Source: Burkholderia sp. WSM2230 (GTDB lineage Bacteria; Pseudomonadota; Gammaproteobacteria; Burkholderiales; Burkholderiaceae). Taken from it: DNA of 64,000 bases. Within the stretch, counting starts at the first letter, position 1. Each line of letters begins with the position of its first letter. Made by a program: the position numbers and the translations under genes. Location: the NCBI RefSeq assembly GCF_000472445.1, contig NZ_AXAJ01000001.1, positions 744,643 through 808,642 on the forward strand. The letters are read 5' to 3'. Under the pieces are notes generated by a model. That model had not been told where the DNA came from, did not search any database, and was given only the letters and a program-made list of their open reading frames with translations. This document shows positions 36,403 through 44,299 of the stretch, in pieces.

Positions 36403-37587
36403 ATGAAGCGTATTATCTTGGGATCGCTGGCGATGGGTTTTGCAGCTGCTGCCAGCGCGCAAAGCAGCGTGACGCTATACGGACTAGTGGATAACGGTGT
36501 GCAGTTTGAGACCGGTTTGCCAAATGGTCATCGCCTGGGAGCCGAGTCGGGCAATTGGGCTGAATCACGCTTCGGCCTGAAGGGACTGGAGGACATTGGC
36601 GGCGGCACGTTCGTGACTTTCCAACTCGAGTCCCGACTCAACACGCAGAACGGAACCTACGCGAATGGGTCGTTCTTCGAGGGTCAAGCGACTATCGGCA
36701 TGAGTAACCCGACGTACGGCTCCATCCGGATGGGTAACTTCGGCGCTAGCGAGCTGCTCCAATACGCGGGTATCCTCGACCCTCAACAGACGCAAAAATA
36801 CTCGTTTGGCACGCTTGTGAGAGGCCGCATGTTCCCGCAGGCGGCCAACGGATTCGAGTATCTGTCTCCGAGCTTCGGGGGATTCACAGTACAAGGTCAG
36901 TACAATCTGACGAATTCGACGAGGTGGAACTCAGGTAATCCGGGCAGCGCTCCGGGCCAACTGGGAACATCAACCGGACTCGGTAGTTCCCAGGGCCGCG
37001 ACGACGGCATCAAACTGGAATACAACGCACACAATCTCGACGTGCAGGCGATCTATGATGAGATTCGTGATGGGAACGGAAAATTCAGCAACGTCTATCT
37101 TGCTTCTCGTTCCATATTCGCAGGTGGGTCATACGTCTGGGGCCCAGTGACAGTCTTTCTAGGGTATCAGCACCTGAGCGCGCCAGACGCGACCAACGCG
37201 GGCTTCTATGGAACGGCGAATGCGTCGGCATTGCCCGCAGGCGTATCGTTGCCGACGAAGGTCGACCATGAGTGGGTCGGCGCACGTTGGGCCGTGACAC
37301 CCGCAACGTTCCTGACGGGCGCGGTGTATCACGCGAATGCGAACAACGGAAACGGAAACGCCACGCTGTACACGCTTTCCGGTGCATACCTGCTTTCCAA
37401 ACGTACTCGCCTATACACCGAACTGGGCTACCTCCGTAACAGCTCGACATCGAATCTCGGTCTCAATGGTGGACTCTACGGGCCGAACACGAACAATGAT
37501 CCGGTAAATGGCAATCCATCAAGCTTGAATCCGAACTATGGTCACAGCCAGTTCGGCGCTTTCGCAGGCATCGCGACGCAGTTTTGA
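36403..37587 (+). CDS. Gram-negative porin
   Basis: This 394-residue outer-membrane porin has a signal peptide ending AAASAQ, first strand SSVTLYGLVDNGV, the FGLKGLEDIGGGTFVTFQLE block and a penultimate-strand LLSKRTRLYTELG. It ends in phenylalanine (IATQF), as expected for BAM-assembled barrels. GGAGATAGGAGAAAAAG precedes the ATG. It follows the CUT2 importer on the same strand after 309 bases and may provide outer-membrane entry for its substrate. It is one of five porin genes or remnants with intact barrels in the window. Confidence 0.92.
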   Translation: MKRIILGSLAMGFAAAASAQSSVTLYGLVDNGVQFETGLPNGHRLGAESGNWAESRFGLKGLEDIGGGTFVTFQLESRLNTQNGTYANGSFFEGQATIGMSNPTYGSIRMGNFGASELLQYAGILDPQQTQKYSFGTLVRGRMFPQAANGFEYLSPSFGGFTVQGQYNLTNSTRWNSGNPGSAPGQLGTSTGLGSSQGRDDGIKLEYNAHNLDVQAIYDEIRDGNGKFSNVYLASRSIFAGGSYVWGPVTVFLGYQHLSAPDATNAGFYGTANASALPAGVSLPTKVDHEWVGARWAVTPATFLTGAVYHANANNGNGNATLYTLSGAYLLSKRTRLYTELGYLRNSSTSNLGLNGGLYGPNTNNDPVNGNPSSLNPNYGHSQFGAFAGIATQF

Positions 37588-37739
37588 AGTCGTGGAAGAA
37601 CGGCGGCGAGACGTGTAGGGCGCGCCGTCGTTTCCGTGCAAAGGCGAAGATGAAGGCCGTGAGTTTGACGAATGCGTGCATCGATCGGATGCGCGCACCA
37701 GATACCTTCCAACCTCATTAAATTTTTTTGGAGACGGGA

Positions 37740-38060
37740 ATGAGTTCTACACGGATCAAGGCACTTGCGTTTGGCGTGAGCTGTTCACTGCTCTTGTTTT
37801 CAGTTGCTCAAGCGCAACCTGCCAGCAATCAAGCGTCGACGATGGAAGGTGCGAGCACTTCAAAGCAAGCCCAAAAGGCAACGAAGAAAGCCGAACGAAA
37901 AGCTCGCCGTGAAAAGAAGAATGCCGAGCTAAACGAACTGGAGAAGAACGGCTACAACCCATCTGGCGACCAGCTTAGATACCCGCAAAACGTGCAGAAC
38001 GCGGGGCGGAAAGCGAATCCGAAAGGCGCTGGGGTAGCGGTACCGGCTTCGGCACCCTAA
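37740..38060 (+). CDS. DUF4148-type small exported protein
   Basis: This 106-residue protein has a signal peptide ending FSVAQAQ and a Lys/Arg/Ala-rich helix. It then has the DUF4148 signature ELNELEKNGYNPSGDQLRYP followed by NVQNAG. This small periplasmic family is abundant in Burkholderia and has no known biochemical role. The ATG at 37740 follows GGAGACGGGA; an ATG four codons upstream is less likely. It stands alone between a porin and a region of gene fragments. A second DUF4148 gene lies on the opposite strand at 39532-39792. Confidence 0.82.
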   Translation: MSSTRIKALAFGVSCSLLLFSVAQAQPASNQASTMEGASTSKQAQKATKKAERKARREKKNAELNELEKNGYNPSGDQLRYPQNVQNAGRKANPKGAGVAVPASAP

Positions 38061-38499
38061 GGCATGCGTTCAGGGTCGCGGACTTGAAGACGAAGCCTCG
38101 GTCAACGTCGCCGATCCTTCCGGGCGATATCCTCGGAGAGTTGTCGCGGCTGAAGTTGCTGCAACCGGGCTAACACCCCGTTGCCCACCACGCCCTCTCG
38201 CTTGCGTGCGAGAAGGGTGTGGATGACCGGCAGTGTATAGGTCGCCAGTTACAGTGGAATGCGTGCTTTCGTGAACTCCATTGTTGCGATGCGTGATGAA
38301 CATGATGCAGCCCGATTTAGAGATGCTCCGGTACGCCCGTGGAACGGGCTGCCCGCGCACTTTGTGTTCCTGAAATGAGGGCGCCTCAGGTCGATGATTG
38401 GTTTCCCGCACACTGTGCGGATTATTGCAGTCGCATCATCAACGGTGCTACGGGCCTCCCAGCCATTTTTCCCGCACACTTTGTCGTGCGTCCATAAGC
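38061..38499. other. Non-coding region with long hairpin
   Basis: No gene was recognised. At 38196-38213, TCTCGC and GCGAGA flank TTGCGT, and the pairing extends outward with CCACGCCC against GGGTGTGG (38188-38221). It could terminate the DUF4148 transcript or be a dispersed repeat. Open frames on the minus strand across here lack motifs. Confidence 0.4.
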
Positions 38500-38970
38500 G
38501 GATGCTGTAGTCGTCCCGCGGTTTGCCCCGCGTGAGGAGGCTGATAGAGCGCTTATTGAGCGAGCAGTTCGGGTATTCCAACGCGACAGCGAGGCAGGAT
38601 ACGACCACCGTCTCCTCATTCGCTGCGGACGCGTCGACGAATTGCGCTAGCTGAACGATACGTGGCTGCCGGCCTGAGAATTGAAAGTGCTTCCAGCCGA
38701 CTGTCGAGGAGAGCCGTGTTAGCCATCGAAGAGCGACTCCCCGCCGAAGATCTGGACGGTATCGTCTGCGTTGATATGTTCGGTGAAGGCTATGATTTTC
38801 CACACTTCAAAATCGCAGTATTGCATGTAGCGCATCGCTCGCCTGTGTAGATTCAGAGAGCGACGAGCTATACAAGAGCGGCTTGCAAAGGGACCTTCTT
38901 ATTCCAAATGTCGCCGACGCACGACAACAGTTGACTCTGGCGGCTGAGGAAACTATGCGATCGTTCGTCG
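38500..38970 (+). pseudogene. Superfamily 2 helicase remnant
   Basis: In shifting plus-strand frames the sequence reads REEADRALIERAVRVF, then RLSRRAVLAIEERLPAEDLD followed by IVCVDMFGEGYDFPHFKIA and ALxxAHRS-like residues (VLHVAHRSP), then ELYKSGLQRDLLIPNVADAR. The GEGYDFP block is the conserved C-terminal helicase motif of a DEAD/DEAH-box family. Frameshifts and a stop codon (around 38657 and 38848) break it, and motifs I-III are absent. The similarity ends abruptly at about 38970. Confidence 0.6.
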
Positions 38971-39498
38971 AATCTGCGCGACCTCGATGCGGCTATCCAG
39001 CTTCGCAACGAAAATCATCTGAGCGCCGATCAGATCGATCGCATCGACTTGCGCGTGCATCCGCTCGTCATCGAACTGACGGGGAAGAAGACGCCGCGGA
39101 TCGGGCTCGAAGGCAAGTTCAGCATCGATCACGCAGCGGCGGTTGCGATAATCGATGGCGCAGCCGGTGAAAAACAGTTCAGCGATGCCAAGGTCCGCGA
39201 CCCGCAAACGGTGGCGTTGCGCGAGAAGGTCAATCCCATCGTTGATCCGTCGATCAGGCCGGAACAGGTAGACATGACCATGACGCTCAAGGATGGCCGC
39301 AAGCTGCACAAATTCATTCAGCACGCGATCGGCAGCACTGAAGTTCCCATGACCAATAAGCAGCTCGAAAAGAAATTCTCCGACCTCGCGGGAGGCATTC
39401 TGACCGCCGACCAGACGCGCGCGCTGATCGACAAATGCTGGCACGTAGAGCAACTCGACAGTGCCGCGGAAATCGCGGTGGCCGCTACAAAGCGCTGA
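38971..39498 (+). pseudogene. MmgE/PrpD-family protein, C-terminal fragment
   Basis: The open frame begins NLRDLDAAIQLRNENHLSAD and continues RVHPLVIELTGKKTPRIGLE, then KFSIDHAAAVAIIDGAAGE, KVRDPQTVALREKV and MTLKDGRKLHKFIQHAIGS. This is the C-terminal domain of the MmgE/PrpD family (2-methylcitrate dehydratase, cis-aconitate decarboxylase-like). About two thirds of the normal 450-residue protein, including the helical N-domain, is missing. The fragment follows the helicase remnant with no gap. An internal ATG at 39049 exists, but no functional product is expected. Confidence 0.7.
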
Positions 39499-39531
39499 AC
39501 CTCCAGTGCCGCACTGTGCGAGCGACCGTAT

Positions 39532-39792
39532 TCAGTGGCCCAGTTGAGAGATCCTCACACTGGACGCTGCATTCGCTTCTTCAACGTTTGCTTGAGCCGA
39601 TGCGGCCTGTTCTGCACGCTGAAGATCGGCGGGATAGCAGGGGCAACTTTCGGACGGGTTGTAGCCGGACTTTTCCAGGCTAGCCAATTCCGCATGGCGC
39701 GCGGCGCGCGTCGTTTGCGCAATCGATTGTGCGTAAGATTCCATGGGAGCTGTCACGGCGATGAGTGCTGCAAGCAAGATGATCTGTTTCAA
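39532..39792 (-). CDS. DUF4148-type small exported protein
   Basis: This 86-residue protein has a signal peptide (LLAALIAVTAPMESYAQ) and the DUF4148 signature ELASLEKSGYNPSESCPCYP followed by LQRAEQAA. The cysteine pair in SCPCYP is unusual for the family. The TTG at 39792 was chosen because GGAGG lies six bases upstream and the signal peptide begins there; the longer frame to 39825 lacks these features. It is not in an operon and its function is unknown. Confidence 0.75.
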   Translation of the reverse strand: MKQIILLAALIAVTAPMESYAQSIAQTTRAARHAELASLEKSGYNPSESCPCYPADLQRAEQAASAQANVEEANAASSVRISQLGH

Positions 39793-39891
39793 GACGGACC
39801 TCCAATTGGCTGTGCCCTTAGCCACGCGGCAAAAATGACAGCGAGTATAGGTAGTACTCTGTAGATTGAAACCCTACGTTCGACGCCCTAA

Positions 39892-39931
39892 GCATCAATC
39901 TATTGCGGCTGCCTATTTCCGATGACAAGCG
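39892..39931 (+). repeat. Imperfect direct repeat, copy 1
   Basis: GCATCAATCTAT, then CCTATTTCC and ATGACAA in register, recur at 40314-40353 with about 85 percent identity over roughly 38 bases. The two copies are 422 bases apart upstream of the first gene of the LigJ cluster. They could be duplicated regulator sites or the result of a local duplication. Confidence 0.6.
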
Positions 39932-40313
39932 GGAATGGAACTTTGCCCAATCCATTGCCAGATTGGAAAAGAGCATCCTTTGACGGCCGCCCACCGGCGA
40001 CTACAAGGTCGCGGCCATCCACTAGCTGGAAATTCCCGATCTGCGACTCCAAATCGGGGGCCGGTTGAGCCAAACGCGCGGCGAAGCGTCCACCGTGCCT
40101 CGGAAACTTTCTTGATCGCGCGCGTTGTGCACCCATTGCAAATGGAAGCATCTCTCAGAGCTGCGTAGACGCCGAACAGCTGGAGGATCTATTCCCGCCA
40201 TGGTTTTCTCTGGCGACCTCGGTGATCTCGACCAAGGATTGCTGACGGCCACCTCCGTTGGTGATGAGAGCCGGGCTTGGCGACCATTAGACACACCGGC
40301 GACCGCCAGATCA

Positions 40314-40353
40314 GCATCAATCTATCGCGACGACCTATTTCCAATGACAAAAC
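40314..40353 (+). repeat. Imperfect direct repeat, copy 2
   Basis: This is the second copy of the repeat at 39892-39931, ending 63 bases before the first ATG of the cluster. Its position is that of a promoter-proximal activator site. The substituted positions cluster in the middle (TTGCGGCTG versus TCGCGACGA), leaving the flanks conserved. Confidence 0.6.
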
Positions 40354-40416
40354 GCAAGCCGCGCCGCCTAGACTGGACTCACTCGTTCTTCACGACATCG
40401 ACACTTGGAGACACTG

Positions 40417-41457
40417 ATGCAGACCCTGATGCTGGTGGGCACGGCCGCGAACCGGCCGAACACCGTGGGCTCGATCTACGCGTTGCAACCCGGGGGCGAT
40501 TGGGAACAGGTCACCGGCATTCCCGCCGACGCCTCCGTGCAGGCCATCACGCCTGATCCGACCGATCCGCAAATCCTTTACGCAGCCGCGCGCAAAGGCG
40601 TGTTCCGCAGCCGCGACGGCGGCAAGAACTGGCAACGGCTGAACGTCACCGACGAGAACCCGCAGTTCTGGAGCATCGTGTTGCATCCGAAGCAGCCACG
40701 CACGCTGTTTGCCGGCGCGGGTCCGGTCAGCTTCTATCGCAGTGACGACGGCGGCGATACCTGGCGTCAGTTGAAAGCCGACTACCCCGAGCGCTTCAAG
40801 ATTTCGTTTGGTTCGTCGCGCGTGATGCGCATTGCGTTCCATCCCACGAATCCCGACACGATGTACGCAGTCGCCGAAATCAATGGCTTTCTGATCAGCG
40901 AAGACGGCGGCGAAACCTGGCGCGGCGCGAACGAGGGCCTCGTTGCGCTCTCGCAGCAGCCGCATCTGAAAAGCCGGCTGGAAACCGACGATGAAGCGGA
41001 AGGCATGTTCGACGCGCACGCGGTAGCCACCACGCCCGCCGATCCCGACGCCGTGTTTTATGTCTGCCGCATGGGCGTGTTCGAGACGCGCGACAAAGGC
41101 GAAACGTTCCACGATCTCGAGGTCGGCAAGTACGCGCCGTTCTCTTACGCGCGCGATATCCGCATCTGTCCCGACAATCCGAGGAGACTGCTCGCGTGTT
41201 TCAGCATTTCGTCGCGCAGCGAAGCGGGTGCGCTGTACGCGAGCGACGACATTGGTAAGACCTGGTATCGCGCAGACGAAGCCGTTGATCCGCGCAGCAC
41301 GATGCTTGGCTTCAACGTGCATCTGAGTGATCCGCGCGGCGTGATCACCGTCACGCGCGGCGGTCAGGTGTTCTACACGACCGACGGCTGCAAGACGTGG
41401 ACGGAAAAACCGCTGCCTGGGGACGCCGGCGACGGATTCTGCACGGCGATGCTTTGA
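40417..41457 (+). CDS. Cytosolic BNR/sortilin-type beta-propeller protein
   Basis: This 346-residue protein is built from repeats with the Asp-box (BNR) pattern S-x-D-x-G-x-x-W: SRDGGKNW, SDDGGDTW, SEDGGETW, SDDIGKTW and TTDGCKTW, about 45-60 residues apart. This gives a beta-propeller as in sialidases and YCF48/VPS10 proteins. There is no signal peptide (MQTLMLVGTAANRP), so it is intracellular. GGAGACACTG sets the ATG at 40417. As the first gene of an aromatic meta-cleavage cluster it may be a lactonase- or hydrolase-like enzyme or a scaffold. No catalytic residue set of a known sialidase is evident. Confidence 0.75.
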   Translation: MQTLMLVGTAANRPNTVGSIYALQPGGDWEQVTGIPADASVQAITPDPTDPQILYAAARKGVFRSRDGGKNWQRLNVTDENPQFWSIVLHPKQPRTLFAGAGPVSFYRSDDGGDTWRQLKADYPERFKISFGSSRVMRIAFHPTNPDTMYAVAEINGFLISEDGGETWRGANEGLVALSQQPHLKSRLETDDEAEGMFDAHAVATTPADPDAVFYVCRMGVFETRDKGETFHDLEVGKYAPFSYARDIRICPDNPRRLLACFSISSRSEAGALYASDDIGKTWYRADEAVDPRSTMLGFNVHLSDPRGVITVTRGGQVFYTTDGCKTWTEKPLPGDAGDGFCTAML

Positions 41458-41506
41458 TCGTCGCCCACTGCGCAAAGTTATTAGACAACAAAACCACGAG
41501 ACAACG

Positions 41507-42367
41507 ATGGCAGAACGACTTAACGGTGTGATCCGCGCGCTGGAAACCGGCCGGCGCATTGCCTTCACGTCATTCATGCAGGCGGAAATCGAAAACGCGG
41601 TGGCGTTTGCGCAATCGTCTAACGACGGGGTCGTGTTTGAGCTCGAGCACAACCCGTGGGACATTCGCGCGCTGCGGGAGTCGATGCAGTTCCTGCTGCT
41701 GCGCGAGAAGATTGCCCGGGCTGGTTCGGTTGCCTGTCAGATGACGCCGATCGTGCGCATTCCACCGAGCGGCAGCGAAATGAACCTGTGGTTTGCGAAG
41801 CAGGCGCTCGATCTTGGCGCTTACGGGATCGTCTGGCCTCGCATCAGCACGCCCGAGGAAGCGTACAACGCTGTGTCGGCGTGCCGGTATCCGCGCCTGA
41901 AAAGCGCGCCGCTCTATGAGCCCGCCGGATTGCGCGGCGATGCGCCGATGCCCGCGGCGCGATACTGGGGCGTGTCGCAGCAGGAGTACTACAGGCGCGC
42001 TGATGTGTGGCCGCTCGCGCCGGACGGCGAGATCCTTACCGTCCTGATGATCGAAGACACGCAGGCGATCGAGAACATCGAGCGCATCGTCAAGGAAGTA
42101 CCGGGCATCGGCGTGTTGCTGATCGGCGAAGGAGATCTGACGCAGGAGCTCGGCTGTCCTCGCCAGTACGAGAACCCCGAACTGCTGCGCATGATGAAGC
42201 ATGTGCTTGAAGTGGGCAGGGCGCACGACATTCCGGTCGGCCATCCGCACGTGACGAAGGACAACGTCGCGAGCGTGATCGACGAGGGCTACCGCTTCCT
42301 CATGACGTACCCCAGGCGCGATTTCTCGGCGCTGGAAACGGGCCGTGTGCTCGCCGAACGCGCATAG
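41507..42367 (+). CDS. HpcH/HpaI-type class II aldolase
   Basis: This 286-residue protein belongs to the HpcH/HpaI family, which splits 4-hydroxy-2-oxo acids to pyruvate and an aldehyde or oxo acid. VVFELEHNPWDIRALRESM contains the metal/pyruvate region (usually DxEH), followed by an acidic residue in LMIEDTQAIENIERIV and VLLIGEGDLTQELG (usually GxxDLxxxxG). The extended C-terminal part matches longer family members. The neighbour LigJ would supply 4-carboxy-4-hydroxy-2-oxoadipate, which this type of aldolase could cleave to pyruvate and oxaloacetate. That assignment is inference. The stop lies 13 bases before the next start. Confidence 0.85.
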   Translation: MAERLNGVIRALETGRRIAFTSFMQAEIENAVAFAQSSNDGVVFELEHNPWDIRALRESMQFLLLREKIARAGSVACQMTPIVRIPPSGSEMNLWFAKQALDLGAYGIVWPRISTPEEAYNAVSACRYPRLKSAPLYEPAGLRGDAPMPAARYWGVSQQEYYRRADVWPLAPDGEILTVLMIEDTQAIENIERIVKEVPGIGVLLIGEGDLTQELGCPRQYENPELLRMMKHVLEVGRAHDIPVGHPHVTKDNVASVIDEGYRFLMTYPRRDFSALETGRVLAERA

Positions 42368-42380
42368 GAGAGGACACGTA

Positions 42381-43349
42381 ATGAGCAATAATCTGTCGAT
42401 CGTGCTCGGGCCTCACGGCCAGGTGCAAGATCTCAAGAACGGCGCGGTTCGCGTCGAGGGCTTCGATCTCACGTTCACCGAGGTCAAGCGCATGCCCGAT
42501 ATCTACCGCGAAATGGCGCGCAGCCAGCCGTACGACGTCTGTGAAATGGCGCCGACATCGTATCTCATGGCGCGCGCGGCCGGCGCGCCGCTGACCGCGT
42601 TACCGTTGCCGATGACGCGCCGCTTTCGCCACGGCGGTGTGCAGCGTCTGCGTCATTCGACCGTGCGCGATCCGAAGGATCTGGAAGGCCGCGCCGTCGG
42701 CGTGCGCACGTACTCGGTCACGGCCGCCGTATGGACACGCGGCATTTACGCCGACGAATACGGGCTCGACCCCGACAAGGTCACGTGGCTCACCCAGGAG
42801 GAAGAGAACGTCGCCAGCTTCGCGTTACCGCCAAACGTCAACTGCGTTGGCAAGACAGCCTCCTTCGCGGATCTGCTGCGCGCCGGGCAGCTCGACGCGG
42901 TTTTCGCGGGACTCGCGGGCGGCGCCGAAGGCCTCGAAGACGAGCTCGTCGATCTGGTGGACGACGCCGCAAGCGCGGAGCGCACCTGGTTCGAGCGGAC
43001 CGGCATCTACCCCCTGCATGGCGTGATCGTGGTGAGAAACGAGGTGCTGGCAGCGCATCCGCATCTGCCAGCTGCGTTGTTCGAAGCGTTCGGCGCGGCC
43101 AAGCGCAACTATCTGGCGCGTGTGCAATCCGGTGAAGCAGACGGCGCGGAGGACCAGCGGTATCGCAAGCTGGCCGCGTGGGTCGGCGATCCGCTACCGT
43201 ATGGCGTCTACGAAAACCGGGCGTCGTTCGAAGCGCTGATCCGTTATGCGCATCGCCAACGGTTGATCGACAGTTTGCCGTCGCTCGACGAAGTTGTGCT
43301 GGATCCGCAGCGTGCATCGCAGCATCACGCACAGAAGGTGCTGGCATGA
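42381..43349 (+). CDS. 4,5-dihydroxyphthalate decarboxylase-like / substrate-binding-fold protein
   Basis: This 322-residue protein of the type II periplasmic-binding fold lacks a signal peptide. The pattern GPHGQVQDLKNGAVRVEG, then YDVCEMAPTSYLMARAAG and DLEGRAVGVRTYSVTAAVW resembles 4,5-dihydroxyphthalate decarboxylase (Pht5/OphC group) and related cytosolic proteins. AGGAGAGG precedes the ATG at 42381. The next gene encodes a paralogue and follows with a possible ATGA overlap, so they may form a two-subunit enzyme. The likely job is removal of a ring carboxylate to yield the extradiol substrate. A transport role is unlikely without export signal or permease. Confidence 0.75.
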   Translation: MSNNLSIVLGPHGQVQDLKNGAVRVEGFDLTFTEVKRMPDIYREMARSQPYDVCEMAPTSYLMARAAGAPLTALPLPMTRRFRHGGVQRLRHSTVRDPKDLEGRAVGVRTYSVTAAVWTRGIYADEYGLDPDKVTWLTQEEENVASFALPPNVNCVGKTASFADLLRAGQLDAVFAGLAGGAEGLEDELVDLVDDAASAERTWFERTGIYPLHGVIVVRNEVLAAHPHLPAALFEAFGAAKRNYLARVQSGEADGAEDQRYRKLAAWVGDPLPYGVYENRASFEALIRYAHRQRLIDSLPSLDEVVLDPQRASQHHAQKVLA

Positions 43350-43381
43350 ACGACGTCGCAACGCAAACGCAGGAGACAGGG

Positions 43382-44266
43382 ATGATTACGCTCCGTGCGA
43401 TGATGGGCAGCTACCCGAAGACCGCGCCGCTCAAGCAGAACGCGATCGACTCGCCGCTCCTGAGGCTTAGCTTTGCGCCGGTGGACACCGCGCAGACGGC
43501 CTTCAGGAATGTCGTGCGGGGACTTGAATACGACGTCGCTGAACTGGCGATCATGACTTTCCTGCAGGCATTGGACGCGGGCAAGCCTTACCGGATGTTG
43601 CCGTTTGTGATGAACGGCAACTTCCACCACAAGAGCATTCTATGCCGCGCGGACGACACGCTTACGCCGCGCGATCTTGCGGGAAAAACCGTTGCGATGC
43701 GCGCCTATACGCAAACCACGCCCGCATGGGTGCGCGGGATCCTCGCCGATGAATACGGCGTCGACCTGCGCTCGGTGAAATGGGTAAGTCAGGAAGGGGC
43801 GCACGTCGCGGATTATGTCGAGCCGGAGTGGGTTACGCAGTTGCCGGAAAAGCGTGATCTCGAAGCGATGCTGCTGGCGGGCGAGGCGGACGCAATCATT
43901 TCCGGCGGCAAGCCGTCGGGCAATCCGGGCGTGCGTCAGTTGATTCCGGATGCAAAAACGGCCGCGCTCGACTGGCACGGGCGCACGCATGCGGTGCCGA
44001 TCAATCACATCGTTGTGGTCCGTGAATCGATTGCTAATACGCATAACGGCGTCGTGCCCGAGCTGTACCGCATGCTGATCGAGAGCCGTCGGGCGAGTGG
44101 GGAAAGCGCTGCGGGTTCCGGGCCGGATCTCCAGCCCATTGGTTTTGATGCGTTGCGCCCGGCGCTCGAAATCGCGATCCGATATGCGTACGACCAGAAG
44201 CTGATATCACGGCCATTCAGCATTGGCGACCTATATGGTGACGTGGCGACTCAACTCGCCGTTTGA
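43382..44266 (+). CDS. 4,5-dihydroxyphthalate decarboxylase-like paralogue
   Basis: This 294-residue homologue of the preceding protein shares MGSYPKTAPLKQ, YDVAELAIMTFLQALDAG, DLAGKTVAMRAYTQTTPAWV and RGILADEYGVD. It too lacks a signal peptide. The ATG at 43382 is preferred because GGAGACAGGG precedes it and because the protein then begins at the first beta strand. An alternative ATG at 43346 overlaps the previous stop (ATGA) and would add 12 residues. Retention of both paralogues side by side suggests a heteromer or two successive decarboxylations. The reaction is inferred. Confidence 0.73.
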   Translation: MITLRAMMGSYPKTAPLKQNAIDSPLLRLSFAPVDTAQTAFRNVVRGLEYDVAELAIMTFLQALDAGKPYRMLPFVMNGNFHHKSILCRADDTLTPRDLAGKTVAMRAYTQTTPAWVRGILADEYGVDLRSVKWVSQEGAHVADYVEPEWVTQLPEKRDLEAMLLAGEADAIISGGKPSGNPGVRQLIPDAKTAALDWHGRTHAVPINHIVVVRESIANTHNGVVPELYRMLIESRRASGESAAGSGPDLQPIGFDALRPALEIAIRYAYDQKLISRPFSIGDLYGDVATQLAV

Positions 44267-44299
44267 GCCAGGCTCGCAAACAGGGGACAAGGAGACATT

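Larger units (their letters stand above)
39793..40416. other. Long upstream region of the LigJ cluster
   Basis: No gene was recognised with confidence in these 624 bases between divergent genes. Minus-strand frames show protein-like stretches but no motif. The main structure is an imperfect direct repeat, listed separately. The region most likely contains the promoter of the 15-kb plus-strand cluster. Confidence 0.4.

Noticed and set aside
39049..39498. 149-residue MmgE/PrpD protein as a functional gene
   Set aside because: It is only the C-terminal third of the family, with homologous sequence continuing upstream of the ATG to the breakpoint at 38971. It was recorded as a fragment.
40390..41664. 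424-codon open frame on the minus strand
   Set aside because: It is antisense to the BNR protein, whose Asp-box repeats are clear. The minus frame has no family features.
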